Shown here piece after piece: positions 12,908 through 22,700 of a DNA stretch of 64,000 bases; position 1 is the stretch's first letter; the number at the start of each line of letters is the position of its first letter. The DNA is from Arthrobacter sp. zg-Y1110. GTDB lineage: Bacteria; Actinomycetota; Actinomycetes; Actinomycetales; Micrococcaceae. A program made the translations under genes and the position numbers. The stretch is from contig NZ_CP104272.1 of NCBI RefSeq assembly GCF_025244865.1, positions 1,302,001 to 1,366,000 on the forward strand. Reading direction: 5' to 3'. Below the pieces are notes generated by a model. It saw nothing but the letters and a program-made list of their open reading frames with translations. It had not been told where the DNA came from and searched no databases.

Positions 12908-13570
12908 ATGGCACCGGGGTTCGCCGACGAACAAAGCCCGCGCCCGCTGCTGGAATCGGAAACGGTTTACAGCGGTCCGGTGTGGGACGTGGTCAAGGAG
13001 AAATTCCTCCTGACCGACGACGGCGAACCCCTGGTCCGTGACTACATCGCCCACCCGGGGGCGGTGGCCATCCTGGCCATGAACGACGCGGGGCAGGTGC
13101 TGCTGATCAACCAGTACCGGCACCCGGTCCGGATGACCCTATGGGAAATCCCGGCCGGGCTGCTGGACGTGGACGGTGAAGACTTCCAGGTCGGCGCCGC
13201 ACGCGAACTGGCCGAGGAAGCAGACCTGGAAGCCTCCGAGTGGCAGGTCCTCACGGACCTGTTCCTCTCACCCGGCTCCTCCCGGGAAGCCTTGCGCATC
13301 TACCTGGCCCGCGGCATCTCCGAGGTCCCGGAGGCACAGCGGCACACCAGGACCCATGAGGAAGCCGAAATTACTACCGCATGGGTGGATTTGGATGAGG
13401 CCGTGCAGGCAGCCCTGCAGGGACGCATGCACAGCCCTTCCGCAGTGGCCGCCGTCCTGGCCGCCGCCGTCGCCCGCGGCAACGGGTACCGCGACCTGCG
13501 GCCCGCCGACGCTCCGTGGCCCGAACACCACTCGCAGCACTCCTCCTGGGCCAACGGCCCCGTGCGCTAG
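12908..13570 (+). CDS. Nudix hydrolase, ADP-ribose pyrophosphatase type
   Basis: 220 residues, starting 2 bases after the pyrG stop. The Nudix box is present as [24 protein letters not shown], with REL-EE near residues 98-104. The preceding strand [31 protein letters not shown] is typical of ADP-ribose/NADH-type Nudix enzymes. The syntenic M. tuberculosis gene Rv1700 is an ADP-ribose diphosphatase, so hydrolysis of ADP-ribose to AMP and ribose 5-phosphate is the likely reaction. Its TAG stop forms part of the Shine-Dalgarno of the next gene. Confidence 0.88.
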   Translation: MAPGFADEQSPRPLLESETVYSGPVWDVVKEKFLLTDDGEPLVRDYIAHPGAVAILAMNDAGQVLLINQYRHPVRMTLWEIPAGLLDVDGEDFQVGAARELAEEADLEASEWQVLTDLFLSPGSSREALRIYLARGISEVPEAQRHTRTHEEAEITTAWVDLDEAVQAALQGRMHSPSAVAAVLAAAVARGNGYRDLRPADAPWPEHHSQHSSWANGPVR

Positions 13571-13578
13571 GAACCACA

Positions 13579-14835
13579 ATGCCCGGCGCTGATGCTGATG
13601 CCAGTTCTACGATTAACGACACCGTTGCCATTCGCCTGCACGGATCCCTGAACCCCACCCTCAAGCTGGACCTGGAATCGGAAGAGGCCCGCAGGCTGCG
13701 GGACGCAGACCTGGCCGAGCTGGACCGGACCGGATCCATGCAGCCGCCGCCCCGGAACCCGGCGGTCCCGGAGCCCGGGACCGAGGCCGAACCAAACCCG
13801 GCGCCCGCCCGCAAAACCCGAGCCGCATCCGCCCCCAAGCCTGCCACCCAGGCACGCTCCCGGGCTGCAACCATGATTTCGGCGGCTGAGGAACTGCGCT
13901 CCACGCCGGCCGGACGGGCCATCGGCAGCTATCTGCAGCACATGGCCGTTGAACGCGGGCTGGCGGTCAATACCCTCGATGCCTACCGCCGGGACCTGCT
14001 GCGGTACGCCCGCTTCCTGAGTGCCCGGGGCGTGGAGGATATTTCGCGGATCTCCCGCCACGACGTCACAGCGTTTGCCCAATCGATTTCCGAAGGCTCA
14101 GACGGTGCCTCCGCACTGAGCGTCCGCTCCGCTGCCCGCACCATCGTGGCGGTGCGCGGACTGCACCGGTTCTGGGCGCTCGAAGGCATGACCGCCGCCG
14201 ATCCGGCGTCGGACGTACACCCGCCCATGCCGGGCAAGCGGCTGCCCAAAGCGATCAGCGTCAATGAGGTCACGCGCATCCTGGAGGCTGTCAGCCTTGA
14301 TACGCCCTCCGGGCTGCGGGACCGCGCCCTGCTGGAGTTCCTGTACTCCACCGGAGCGCGCATCAGCGAGGCCGTGGGTCTGGACGTCGATGACCTGTCG
14401 CTGGAGCGTATCCCGGCCAAGGGGCCGGATGTCGTGCGGCTGTTCGGCAAGGGCTCCAAGGAACGGCTGGTTCCGCTCGGTTCCTATGCCGCCCGAGCCC
14501 TGGACGAGTACCTGGTCCGCGGACGCCCGGCGGCCTCGGCCAAGGGCAAGGGGACACCTGCCCTCTTCCTGAATGCCCGCGGCGGACGGCTGTCCCGGCA
14601 AAGCGCCTGGACCATCTTGAAGAACGCCGCCGAGAAGGCCGATATCGGCCGGGATGTTTCGCCGCACACCCTGCGGCATTCGTTCGCCACGCACCTGCTC
14701 GAAGGCGGTGCGGATGTCCGTGTGGTCCAGGAGCTGCTCGGCCATGCCTCGGTGACCACCACGCAGGTCTATACGCTGGTGACGGCGGAAACACTGCGCG
14801 AGGTCTACGCCGCAGCCCACCCGCGGGCACTGTAG
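13579..14835 (+). CDS. xerD: Tyrosine recombinase XerD with N-terminal extension
   Basis: 418 residues from ATG 13579, supported by AGGAA 5 bases upstream; XerD proteins are usually about 300 residues. The core begins near residue 105 ([27 protein letters not shown]). Catalytic residues are Arg in STGARISEA (about 260), the [12 protein letters not shown] box (about 362), and Tyr in TTTQVYTLV (about 398). With XerC it resolves chromosome dimers at dif. The first 100 residues are low-complexity (Pro/Ala/Glu/Arg) and may be an extra disordered tail. A shorter start at ATG 13873 would give a standard 320-residue protein but has no Shine-Dalgarno. Confidence 0.9.
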   Translation: MPGADADASSTINDTVAIRLHGSLNPTLKLDLESEEARRLRDADLAELDRTGSMQPPPRNPAVPEPGTEAEPNPAPARKTRAASAPKPATQARSRAATMISAAEELRSTPAGRAIGSYLQHMAVERGLAVNTLDAYRRDLLRYARFLSARGVEDISRISRHDVTAFAQSISEGSDGASALSVRSAARTIVAVRGLHRFWALEGMTAADPASDVHPPMPGKRLPKAISVNEVTRILEAVSLDTPSGLRDRALLEFLYSTGARISEAVGLDVDDLSLERIPAKGPDVVRLFGKGSKERLVPLGSYAARALDEYLVRGRPAASAKGKGTPALFLNARGGRLSRQSAWTILKNAAEKADIGRDVSPHTLRHSFATHLLEGGADVRVVQELLGHASVTTTQVYTLVTAETLREVYAAAHPRAL

Positions 14836-15317
14836 TGGAGTTCCGCGCCGCGCCGGTTGTCCTCTGCTTCCTGTTCCGGGAGACGCCGGACGGTCCGCAG
14901 GTGCTGATGGGATTGAAGAAGACCGGCTTCGGCCTGGGCCGGGTCGTGACCCTGGGCGGACACATCGAAGCCGGAGAAACCCCGGAGCAGGCCGCCGTGC
15001 GCGAGGTGGAGGAAGAATCCGGCGTCATAGTCGCGGAGAACGACCTGCAGCCGGCCGGGACCATCGAGTGGATTTTCCCGGCGCAGCCCGGCCTGGACAT
15101 GTCCACCGTGCTGTTCCGTGCACACCGTTGGGACGGCGAACCCGGGGAGAGCGACGAGATCCAGCCGGCCTGGTATCCGGCAGGGGACATGCCCTACGCC
15201 AACATGTGGCCGGATTCGGCCCTCTGGATGCCCCGCCTTCTGGCCGGCGAATATTTCAACGCTGTCATCACTATCGCTGCCGACAACGTCAACGTTTCGA
15301 GCGTCGTCTTTTCCTAG
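14835..15317 (+). CDS. Nudix hydrolase, MutT/8-oxo-dGTPase-like
   Basis: 160 residues. GTG 14835 overlaps the xerD stop (TAGTG), so translation is coupled. The Nudix box is GGHIEAGETPEQAAVREVEEESGV (residues about 36-59), preceded by MGLKKTGFGLGRVVTLGG, which resembles MTH1-like purine-nucleotide enzymes. A role in sanitising oxidised nucleotides is suggested by this similarity; the substrate is not certain. It is the last gene of the operon; the gene beyond is convergent. Confidence 0.82.
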   Translation: MEFRAAPVVLCFLFRETPDGPQVLMGLKKTGFGLGRVVTLGGHIEAGETPEQAAVREVEEESGVIVAENDLQPAGTIEWIFPAQPGLDMSTVLFRAHRWDGEPGESDEIQPAWYPAGDMPYANMWPDSALWMPRLLAGEYFNAVITIAADNVNVSSVVFS

Positions 15318-15599
15318 GCAACGACATAACACCGTCGCGAAAAGGCGGGGTCTGGAGCAGCGCGGACCCGGAGATGGAACCGGGCCCAGGGATGCGGCGG
15401 CGTTCGGGAGGCGCCGGGGGAGGCAACGTGCCCCCTGGTGAGGCGCCTGATACACGCACAGGGGACCCCGGATAAGGCGGCTTTAATATTCCCTGCGTGC
15501 TCTGCGAGCGGGGAATTTCGTTGCCGCCGTTCCGGGGCCCCCGATGGTGCCCCGGCGCCGGCCCCCAACGGGACCCGGCGCCAGCCAAAAGGACGAAGA
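15318..15599. other. Convergent intergenic region with several GC-rich inverted repeats
   Basis: No credible gene is seen. It contains AGGCGCC (15409-15415) facing GGCGCCT (15442-15448) around an inner G5/C5 hairpin. It also has ATTCCC (15489) facing GGGAAT followed by TTCGTT, a plausible terminator for the upstream operon. A third repeat, GGCGCCGG/CCGGCGCC (15554-15582), lies just beyond the prpC stop. None has a strong T-run. Confidence 0.5.
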
Positions 15600-16733
15600 C
15601 TACGGCAGGTGCCGCTCCTCGGCCCCGTTGTATTCGCTCAGCGGGCGGATCAGGGAGTTGGCTTCGAGCTGCTCCATGATGTGCGCCGTCCACCCGGTGA
15701 TCCGGGCGGCCACGAACAGCGGTGTGAACGTCAGCGTGTCGAAGCCCATCAGGTGGTAGACAGGCCCGGCCGGGTAGTCCAGGTTCGGCAGGATGTTCTT
15801 GCGCTCACCCATGGCCGATTCCAGGGCCGTGTACAGCTCGCCCATGTCCGGACGGTCGTAGTACTTGACCATGTTGTCCAGGGCGGCCTTCATGGTCGGC
15901 ACGCGGGAGTCGCCGTTCTTGTAGACCCGGTGGCCGAAGCCCATGATCTTCTTCTTCTCCGCCAGCGCCTCGTCCAGCCAGGCAGCCGCGTGGGCCGCGA
16001 CGTCGCCGTCGGCCGCGCTCTCGGTGATCTCCGCGAACGTGTGCATTACTGCTTCGTTCGCGCCGCCGTGCAGCGGGCCCTTGAGCGCGCCGATGGCCCC
16101 GGTCACGGCCGAGTGCAGGTCCGAAAGCGTGGAGGTGATGACGCGGGCGGTGAAGGTGGACGCGTTGAAGGAGTGCTCCGCGTACAGGATCATCGAGACG
16201 TTGAAGGCCTCCACAACCTCGGGGGCGGCTTCCTCGCCGAAGGTCATCCAGAGGAAGTTCGCGGAGTAGTCCAGGTCGTCGCGCGGTTCCACGACGTCCT
16301 CGCCGCGGCGGCGGCGCTGGTCGTAGGCGACGACGGCGGGCATTGCCGCGAAGAGGCTCACGGCCTTGTCCATGTTGGCCTGGACGGAGGAATCCCCGGC
16401 CTGCTCGTGGGACGCGCCCAGCACGGATGCCGCGGTACGGCAGACGTCCATCGGGTGGCAGGTCACGGGCAGCGCGTCAATGACGGCCTTCAGCTCGGGG
16501 GTGAGGGCGCGCTGGCTGCGTTCCCCTTCGGTGAATTCGGCCAGCTGTCCCTCGGTGGGAAGCTCGCCGTTCCACAGCAGGTAGGCCACCTCTTCGAAAC
16601 TGCAGCGGGCGGCGAGTTCCTGGACGGGATAGCCGCGGTACAGCAGGGAATTGGTTTCCGGGTTGACCTTGGAAACGCGGGTGGTGTCTACGAGTACCCC
16701 CGCCAGGCCCTTGTGGATCTGGGTGTCTGTCAT
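15600..16733 (-). CDS. prpC: 2-methylcitrate synthase
   Basis: 377 residues starting MTDTQIHKGLAGV, with GAAGGAG 9 bases before the start at 16733. It is a citrate-synthase-fold enzyme that condenses propionyl-CoA with oxaloacetate. Family blocks are visible: LLYRGYPVQELA, HPMDVCRTA with the conserved His, LKGPLHGGANEAVMH, and GFGHRVYKNGDSRVP near residue 267. The short length and the prpB/prpD neighbours point to methylcitrate rather than housekeeping citrate synthase. It is the last gene of the minus-strand gntR-prpD-prpB-prpC operon, 43 bases after prpB. Confidence 0.93.
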   Translation of the reverse strand: MTDTQIHKGLAGVLVDTTRVSKVNPETNSLLYRGYPVQELAARCSFEEVAYLLWNGELPTEGQLAEFTEGERSQRALTPELKAVIDALPVTCHPMDVCRTAASVLGASHEQAGDSSVQANMDKAVSLFAAMPAVVAYDQRRRRGEDVVEPRDDLDYSANFLWMTFGEEAAPEVVEAFNVSMILYAEHSFNASTFTARVITSTLSDLHSAVTGAIGALKGPLHGGANEAVMHTFAEITESAADGDVAAHAAAWLDEALAEKKKIMGFGHRVYKNGDSRVPTMKAALDNMVKYYDRPDMGELYTALESAMGERKNILPNLDYPAGPVYHLMGFDTLTFTPLFVAARITGWTAHIMEQLEANSLIRPLSEYNGAEERHLP

Positions 16734-16776
16734 TGGTGCTGACTCCTTCGTCGTGCAGGGAAATGCGGAGCGGGTC

Positions 16777-17682
16777 CTAGCGGGTGCCCGGAACCTGGAA
16801 GTTGAAAACGGACGTGTCGAACTGGTTGTACGCCTCATAATCCACCAGTTCGTACAAACGCGCACGCGTGAGCATATTGGGTACATCGGCCTGCTGGGTG
16901 CCGTGCGCCTTGATGGTCTCCAGCGTGCGTTCGGCGGCACCCATGGCGCTGCGCAGCAGGGTGACCGGGTAGATCACCATGTTCACGCCTGCCGAGGCCA
17001 GCTCGTCGTAGGTGAACAGGTCGCTCTTGCCGAACTCGGTCATGTTCGCCAGGATCGGCACGTCGACGGCGGCACGGATGGCCGCGAACTCCTCCAGGGA
17101 CTTCATCGCCTCCGGGAAGATGGCGTCCGCTCCGGCGTCGACCAGGGCGCGGGCACGGTCCTGTGCCGCTTCCAGGCCGTCCACGGCGCGGATGTCGGTG
17201 CGGGCCATGATCAGGAAGTTCGGATCCCGGCGCGCATCGGCTGCTGCGCGGATGCGCTTGACCGCGGTATCGGTGTCCACCACGTTCTTGCCGTCCAGGT
17301 GCCCGCAGCGCTTGGGGTTGAACTGGTCCTCGATGTGGCAGCCGGCGAGGCCGGCGTTTTCGAGTTCCTGGATGGTGCGGGCCACGTTCATCGGTTCGCC
17401 GAAGCCGGTGTCTGCGTCCACGATGGCCGGGAGGTTCGTCATCCGGGCAATCTGTCCGGCGCGGGTGGCCACTTCGGTGAGCGTGGTCAGGCCGATGTCC
17501 GGCAGGCCCAGGTCATTGGCCAGGACGGCGCCGGAGATGTACACGCCGTCGAACCCTTTTTCCTCGATCAGGCGTGCCGAGAGCGGGTTGAAGGCGCCCG
17601 GGAACTGCTGCAGGGTGCCGGAGGCCAGTCCTTCGCGGAAGGCAATCCGCTTGGCCTCGGGGGTTACGGAGGAGTACAGCAT
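16777..17682 (-). CDS. prpB: 2-methylisocitrate lyase
   Basis: 301 residues. It belongs to the isocitrate lyase/PEP mutase superfamily and cleaves methylisocitrate to succinate and pyruvate. The active-site loop motif KRCGH is present with catalytic Cys126, as are VDADTGFGEPMNVARTI and CHIEDQ metal-binding segments. The start at 17682 directly abuts the prpD stop, and the Shine-Dalgarno (AAGGGA) lies inside the end of prpD, so the two are co-translated. Confidence 0.95.
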   Translation of the reverse strand: MLYSSVTPEAKRIAFREGLASGTLQQFPGAFNPLSARLIEEKGFDGVYISGAVLANDLGLPDIGLTTLTEVATRAGQIARMTNLPAIVDADTGFGEPMNVARTIQELENAGLAGCHIEDQFNPKRCGHLDGKNVVDTDTAVKRIRAAADARRDPNFLIMARTDIRAVDGLEAAQDRARALVDAGADAIFPEAMKSLEEFAAIRAAVDVPILANMTEFGKSDLFTYDELASAGVNMVIYPVTLLRSAMGAAERTLETIKAHGTQQADVPNMLTRARLYELVDYEAYNQFDTSVFNFQVPGTR

Positions 17683-19200
17683 TTAGAAGAGTCCCTTCGG
17701 TGCGGCGGCGGGGTCGATGACGCCCTCGGCAGCGGTGATGTTCAGCTGGTCCAGCTGGCCGGCGGCCAGTTCGGGCAGCCGCTGGACAGTGGTGAGGAAG
17801 CGGTCGATTTCCTCGGCGGAGACCAGGCCTTCGGCCAGGGTGCGGAACTTGTTGATGTACTGCTCGCGGGTGAACGGCTTGGCACCGAGCGGGTGGGCAT
17901 CGGCGACGGCGATCTCGTCGGTGATGACGGTGCCGTCGGTCAGCACGATGGTCACCTTGCCGCCGAAGGCCTTTTCGCTGATGTCCAGCGAGTGGTAGCG
18001 GCGGGTCCATTCCGGATCCTCCACGGTGGTGACCTTGTGCCACAGCTCAACGGTGTCCGGGCGGCCGGCGCGTTCGGGGGAGTAGGAGTCCACGTGGTGC
18101 CAGGCGCCGTCCTGCAGGGCGACGGTGAAGATGTACGGGATCGAGTGGTCCAGGGTTTCGCGCGAGGCGGTGGGATCGTACTTCTGCGGATCGTTGGCGC
18201 CGGAGCCGATCACGTAGTGGGTGTGGTGCGAGGTGGCGATCAGGACGCTTTCCACGTTGGCCGCTTCCGCTGCCTCGGGGTGCTCGGCGTGGATCCTGCG
18301 GGCCAGGTCGATCCAGGCCTGGGCCTGGTATTCGGCGGAGTGTTCCTTGGTGTAGGTGTCCAGGATGGCGCGCTTGGCTTCGCCGTTTTCGGGCAGCGGC
18401 ACTTCGTAGGCGGCGTCGGGGCCGTCCAGCAGCCAGGCAATAACGCCGTCCTCACCCTCGTAGATGGGGGTGGGGGAGGTCTGGCCGCGCATTGCCCGGT
18501 CCACGGCCTCGACGGCCATCTTGCCGGCGAACGCCGGAGCGTGTGCCTTCCAGGTGGAGATCTCGCCCTTGCGGGACTGGCGGGTGGCCGTGGTGGTGTG
18601 CAGGGCCTGACCGACGGCCTGGAAGATGGTGTCGACGTCGAGCCCCAGCAGGGTGCCGATGCCGGCGGCTGCGGACGGGCCGAGGTGGGCCACGTGGTCG
18701 ATCTTGTGCTTGTGGAGGCAGATGGCCTTGGCCAGGTTGACCTGGATTTCGTAGCCGGTGGCGATGCCGCGGATCAGGTCCCGGCCCGAGGCGCCGGTGT
18801 GCTGTGCGACGGCGAGGACGGGCGGGATGTTGTCTCCGGGGTGGGAGTACTCGGCGGCCAGGAAGGTGTCGTGGTAGTCCAGTTCGCGCACGGCCACGCC
18901 GTTGGCCCAGGCCGCCCATTCGGGGGAGGTCTTGGCGAGCACGCCGAACACGGAGGCGCCCTTGCCGTGGGCGGAGGGGGAGAAGGACAGTGCCTGGGCG
19001 CGGGCGGCGACAATCGGACCGCGGTTCAGGGATGCGACGGCCACGGAGGCGTTGTCGATGATGCGGTTGATGACCATGTCCGTGACGTCGTCAGTGACCT
19101 CGACGGGATCGGCGGCAACTTTGGCGATCTTGTAGGCCAGCTGGTCTTCGCGGGCCAGCTTTTCGTCGCTGCGGTAGACGCGTACTTTGTTCAGGTTCAA
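17683..19200 (-). CDS. prpD: 2-methylcitrate dehydratase
   Basis: 505 residues from TTG 19200 (AAGGAC 8 bases upstream). It is a MmgE/PrpD-family enzyme that dehydrates 2-methylcitrate. Characteristic blocks include [72 protein letters not shown], and [17 protein letters not shown]. The start overlaps the gntR stop as TTGA, so synthesis is coupled to its probable regulator. Confidence 0.94.
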   Translation of the reverse strand: MNLNKVRVYRSDEKLAREDQLAYKIAKVAADPVEVTDDVTDMVINRIIDNASVAVASLNRGPIVAARAQALSFSPSAHGKGASVFGVLAKTSPEWAAWANGVAVRELDYHDTFLAAEYSHPGDNIPPVLAVAQHTGASGRDLIRGIATGYEIQVNLAKAICLHKHKIDHVAHLGPSAAAGIGTLLGLDVDTIFQAVGQALHTTTATRQSRKGEISTWKAHAPAFAGKMAVEAVDRAMRGQTSPTPIYEGEDGVIAWLLDGPDAAYEVPLPENGEAKRAILDTYTKEHSAEYQAQAWIDLARRIHAEHPEAAEAANVESVLIATSHHTHYVIGSGANDPQKYDPTASRETLDHSIPYIFTVALQDGAWHHVDSYSPERAGRPDTVELWHKVTTVEDPEWTRRYHSLDISEKAFGGKVTIVLTDGTVITDEIAVADAHPLGAKPFTREQYINKFRTLAEGLVSAEEIDRFLTTVQRLPELAAGQLDQLNITAAEGVIDPAAAPKGLF

Positions 19201-19862
19201 GGTGTTGTCCTTATCTCGGGGGTGGTGATCCGGGCGGATCGAAGGTGTTCAAGGCTTTTGTGCAGGTGGACCGATACCGAGGCGCTCGCCAGGTCCGGGT
19301 CGCCGGTTGCCACGGCGGCGGCGATGGTGGCGTGTTCGCCGGCGGTTTCCAGCAGCCGTTCGGGGTTGTCCTTGGCCAGGCGCCGTACCCGGGCCAGGTG
19401 CAGCCGGACGTTGCCCAGCGCCTGCGTGAGGTAGGAATTCGCGGCGGCGGTGTCGATGGCGGCGTCGAGTTCGGCCACCAGCTCGTAGTAGCCGCTGCGG
19501 TTCTGCCGGTCCGAGGTGCTGATGAGGCTGCCTACCGCGCGGAAGCGGGACTGCAGCTCTTCAAAGACCGCTGCCTGCCCGCGTACGGCTGCAAGGGCTG
19601 CGCTTTTGCATTCCAGTGCCTGGCGCAGTTCAAAGAGCTCGGCGACGGTGTCGAGGGAGATGCCGGTAACGACGACGCCGCGTCCGCTGTGCGGGGCGGC
19701 CAGGCCGTCCGCGGTCAGCCGGCTCAGTGCTTCCCGCAGGGGAGTGCGGGAAATACCGAGGCGTGCGGACTGCTCCACTTCGCCCAGGACGGTGCCCGGC
19801 GGGAGTCTCCACTCCACGATGTCCTGCCGCAGGGCGGCGTACGCACGGTCACTTGCCCGCAT
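19197..19862 (-). CDS. GntR-family (FadR subfamily) regulator of the propionate genes
   Basis: 221 residues from ATG 19862 with GAGGAGG 6 bases before it. The N-terminal winged helix-turn-helix is [44 protein letters not shown]. The C-terminal all-helical FCD ligand domain runs from about residue 85 ([14 protein letters not shown]) to the end, with the metal/ligand His in [13 protein letters not shown]. It is the first gene of the minus operon and divergent from prpE. The obvious inference is that it controls both from the palindromes at 19908-19978. Ligand unknown, with methylcitrate the natural candidate. Confidence 0.88.
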   Translation of the reverse strand: MRASDRAYAALRQDIVEWRLPPGTVLGEVEQSARLGISRTPLREALSRLTADGLAAPHSGRGVVVTGISLDTVAELFELRQALECKSAALAAVRGQAAVFEELQSRFRAVGSLISTSDRQNRSGYYELVAELDAAIDTAAANSYLTQALGNVRLHLARVRRLAKDNPERLLETAGEHATIAAAVATGDPDLASASVSVHLHKSLEHLRSARITTPEIRTTP

Positions 19863-19907
19863 AGTGCGCCTCCTCACGACTGATAACTGCGTCACGTTAC
19901 CCGTCAG

Positions 19908-19978
19908 TGTATACATGAGCTGGCTCATATGCGTACTGTGGAGCCACAGAAGGCACCCGGGAGGCGTCGCTGTATACA
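19908..19978. promoter_or_regulatory. Twin palindromic sites in the gntR-prpE divergent region
   Basis: The 8-bp palindrome TGTATACA occurs at 19908-19915 and again at 19971-19978, exactly 63 bases apart (six helical turns). Next to the first is a second perfect inverted repeat, ATGAGC-TG-GCTCAT (19915-19928). All lie between the GntR and prpE starts. They are good operator candidates for the GntR regulator. Confidence 0.55.
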
Positions 19979-20047
19979 CAATCGCCCTTGTGAGGCCCGC
20001 AGAGCATCAATTAGCATGGCGGGTCCCACTGGAATCAAGGAGGATTC

Positions 20048-21964
20048 ATGGACGCGCAGAGCACCGGAGCCTACGAACGGGCGTATGCCCGCAGCAGCAC
20101 CGATCCGGAAGGCTTTTGGCTGGGCGCCGCCGCCCTGGTGGACTGGGACACGCCGCCCGCCCGCGCCCTGGAAGACGCCAGGGCGCCGCTGTACTCCTGG
20201 TATCCGGACGCGGAGCTGAACACCTCCTTCAACGCCCTGGACCGCCACGTGGCGGCCGGCCGCGGAGACACCGCGGCGCTGATCTACGACTCCGCGATGC
20301 TGGGCACCAGCCGCACCTACACCTACAGCCAGCTGCTCGCCGAGGTGGAACGCTTCGCCGGCGTGCTGCGCGGGCTCGGCGTCGGCCCGGGGGACCGGGT
20401 GATCATCTACCTGCCGATGATCCCCGAAGCCGTGATCGCGATGCTGGCCACCGCGCGGCTGGGCGCGGTCCACTCCGTGGTGTTCGGGGGATTCGCCCCG
20501 CGGGAGCTCGCCGCCCGGATCGACGACGCCGGTCCCACGGTCATCGTGACGGCCAGCGGCGGACTCGAACCCAAGCGCGCCGTCGAATACCTGCCGGCCG
20601 TCGCCGAGGCACTGGAAACCGCCACGCACCGGGTGGCCGCCGTCGTCGTGGCCGAACGGACTGGCTTCACGGCTACCCGCGAGGAGTTTGACGGCACCGG
20701 CGGGGCGGCCTGGCATGACTGGAACGCGCTCGCCGCAGACGCCGTGCCCGCCGGGCCGGTCTCCGTGGCCGCCGCCGATCCCCTGTACATCCTCTACACC
20801 TCCGGCACCACGGGCTCGCCCAAGGGCGTGGTGCGGGACAACGGCTCCCACGCGGTGGCGATGGCCTGGTCCATGGAGAACATCTACGGGGTGGGACCGG
20901 GGCAGGTGATGTGGACCGCCTCGGACGTCGGCTGGGTGGTGGGCCACTCCTACATCGTCTACGGGCCGTTGATCGCGGGAGCTACCACCGTGCTGTACGA
21001 GGGCAAGCCCGTGGGCACCCCGGACGCCGGCGCGTTCTGGCGGGTGGCGGCGGAGCACGGCGTTGACGTCCTGTTCACCGCGCCCACCGCACTGCGGGCC
21101 ATCCGGAAGGCCGACCCCGACGCCGTCGAACCGGGCCGCCACGATCTCTCCCGGCTGCGGCACCTCTTTGCCGCCGGCGAGCGCCTGGACCCGGCCACGC
21201 TGGAGTGGGCGGAGGCTGCGCTCGGGGTGCCGGTGATTGACCACTGGTGGCAGACCGAAACCGGCTGGGCCATCTGCGCCAACCCCGTGGGGCTGGAGGA
21301 GCTGCCGGTCAAGGCCGGGTCACCCACCGTCCCGGTTCCCGGGTTTGCCGTGCGCGTGCTCGGGCCGGACGGGAAGCTGGTACCGGCGGGGACGGAGGGC
21401 AACATCGCCCTGGAACTGCCGCTCCCGCCGGGAACCCTGCAGACCCTCTGGGGCAGCGACGAACGCTACCGGGCGGCGTACCTGGAGGTTTTCGACGGCT
21501 ACTACGCCACCGGGGACTCGGGCTACGTGGACGAGGACGGCTACGTGTTCGTGATGGGTCGTACCGACGACGTCATCAACGTCTCCGGCCACCGGCTCTC
21601 CACCGGTGCCATGGAACAGGCGGTGGGCTCCCATCCGGCCGTCGCCGAAGCCGCGGTAATCGGCATCGCCGATCCCGTGAAGGGCCAGCGCCCGTCCGGC
21701 TACGTGGTGTTGAAGGCAGGAGCGGAGATCGATGCCGACGTGCTGCGCGCGGAACTGGTCGAACGGGTGCGCTCGCAGATCGGCCCGGTGGCGGACTTCA
21801 AGGACGTCTACGTGGTGGACGCCCTGCCCAAGACCCGGTCCGGGAAGGTGCTGCGCAAGACCATGCGCCAGATCGCCGACGGCGTTCCGCACACGGTGCC
21901 CTCCACCATCGAGGATCCCGGCGTGCTCGAGGCCCTGACCGCGGTGCTGCGTCCGGTTCCCTAG
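20048..21964 (+). CDS. prpE: Propionyl-CoA synthetase
   Basis: 638 residues, with AAGGAGG just before ATG 20048. It is an AMP-forming acyl-CoA ligase that activates propionate. The P-loop YTSGTTGSPKGVVRDNGSH lies near residue 250. The PrpE-type APTALRAIRKADP segment, YATGDSGYVDEDGYVFVMGRTDDVINVSGHRLSTGAMEQ and the C-terminal KTRSGKVLRKTMR with the catalytic, acetylatable Lys are all present. The PrpE-like VRDNGSHAVA and SAPTALR-type segments favour propionate over acetate. It is divergent from the methylcitrate operon. Confidence 0.92.
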   Translation: MDAQSTGAYERAYARSSTDPEGFWLGAAALVDWDTPPARALEDARAPLYSWYPDAELNTSFNALDRHVAAGRGDTAALIYDSAMLGTSRTYTYSQLLAEVERFAGVLRGLGVGPGDRVIIYLPMIPEAVIAMLATARLGAVHSVVFGGFAPRELAARIDDAGPTVIVTASGGLEPKRAVEYLPAVAEALETATHRVAAVVVAERTGFTATREEFDGTGGAAWHDWNALAADAVPAGPVSVAAADPLYILYTSGTTGSPKGVVRDNGSHAVAMAWSMENIYGVGPGQVMWTASDVGWVVGHSYIVYGPLIAGATTVLYEGKPVGTPDAGAFWRVAAEHGVDVLFTAPTALRAIRKADPDAVEPGRHDLSRLRHLFAAGERLDPATLEWAEAALGVPVIDHWWQTETGWAICANPVGLEELPVKAGSPTVPVPGFAVRVLGPDGKLVPAGTEGNIALELPLPPGTLQTLWGSDERYRAAYLEVFDGYYATGDSGYVDEDGYVFVMGRTDDVINVSGHRLSTGAMEQAVGSHPAVAEAAVIGIADPVKGQRPSGYVVLKAGAEIDADVLRAELVERVRSQIGPVADFKDVYVVDALPKTRSGKVLRKTMRQIADGVPHTVPSTIEDPGVLEALTAVLRPVP

Positions 21965-21980
21965 GCCGGGGCTAAACGCC

Positions 21981-22700
21981 TCAGCGGCGCCAGCTGTACT
22001 CCAGCTCCGGCCGGCCCCGGGTGCCGTACCTCGGCGAGCGCAGCACCGACTGCTGGTCCGCCAGGTACTCCAGGTAGCGGCGGGTGGTGATCCGGGACAT
22101 GGCCAGCGACTCTGCTGCCTCGGTGGCGGAGAGCGGTGCCCGGGCACCCTTGAGCAGATCCGCCACGGCCTCCAGCGTTTCCGCGGACAGGCCCTTGGGC
22201 AGCTGCCCCGTCACGGCAGGACGGAGGGCGGCAAAGGCGCTGTCCACCTCGCTTTGCGTGGTGGAGGCGGCCTGCTCGGTCATCCTGCGCCGGTACTCGG
22301 CGTAGGCGGTGAGCTTGGTGCTGAACGCCGAATACGTAAACGGCTTGATGAGGTATTGGACAATGCCGCCGGACATGGCGCTGCGCACCACCGCCAGGTC
22401 CCGGACCGCGGTGATGGCTATAACGTCCACGGGCAGTCCCGCCCCGCGGATCCGGCGCAGCAGGTCCAGCCCGTGCAGGTCAGGCAGGTTCATGTCCAAC
22501 AGCACCAGGCCGATCTCCGCTTCGCTGCCGGGCGGTGCCGACTCGGCTGCCTTGAGCGCTTCCAGGGCTTCGGCGCCGGTGCGTGCGATACCCGCCAGCC
22601 GGAAGCCCGGCGCCCGGCGGACATACTCTGCGTGGGCCTCGGCGGGGATTTCCTCGTCCTCCACCACCAGCACGCCGACGTCGGGGGAGTGCCGGGTCAC
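21981..22700 (-). CDS. CitB/DcuR-type response regulator
   Basis: 239 residues from GTG 22700, which overlaps the kinase stop (GTGA). The receiver domain spans residues 8-130, with acidic pocket VVEDEE, phospho-acceptor Asp69 in LLDMNLPD, and Lys in YLIKPF. The C-terminal half carries a helix-turn-helix (LSATEAAESLAMSRITTRRYLEYLADQQ), as in DcuR/CitB/DctR regulators of C4-dicarboxylate and citrate use. With the kinase and the divergent dctA-like gene it forms a dedicated uptake-control unit. Confidence 0.9.
   Translation of the reverse strand: MTRHSPDVGVLVVEDEEIPAEAHAEYVRRAPGFRLAGIARTGAEALEALKAAESAPPGSEAEIGLVLLDMNLPDLHGLDLLRRIRGAGLPVDVIAITAVRDLAVVRSAMSGGIVQYLIKPFTYSAFSTKLTAYAEYRRRMTEQAASTTQSEVDSAFAALRPAVTGQLPKGLSAETLEAVADLLKGARAPLSATEAAESLAMSRITTRRYLEYLADQQSVLRSPRYGTRGRPELEYSWRR

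Noticed and set aside
16651..19434. 927-residue plus-strand ORF opposite the prpB-prpD genes
   Set aside because: A shadow of high-GC third positions. The minus-strand genes show conserved active-site motifs.
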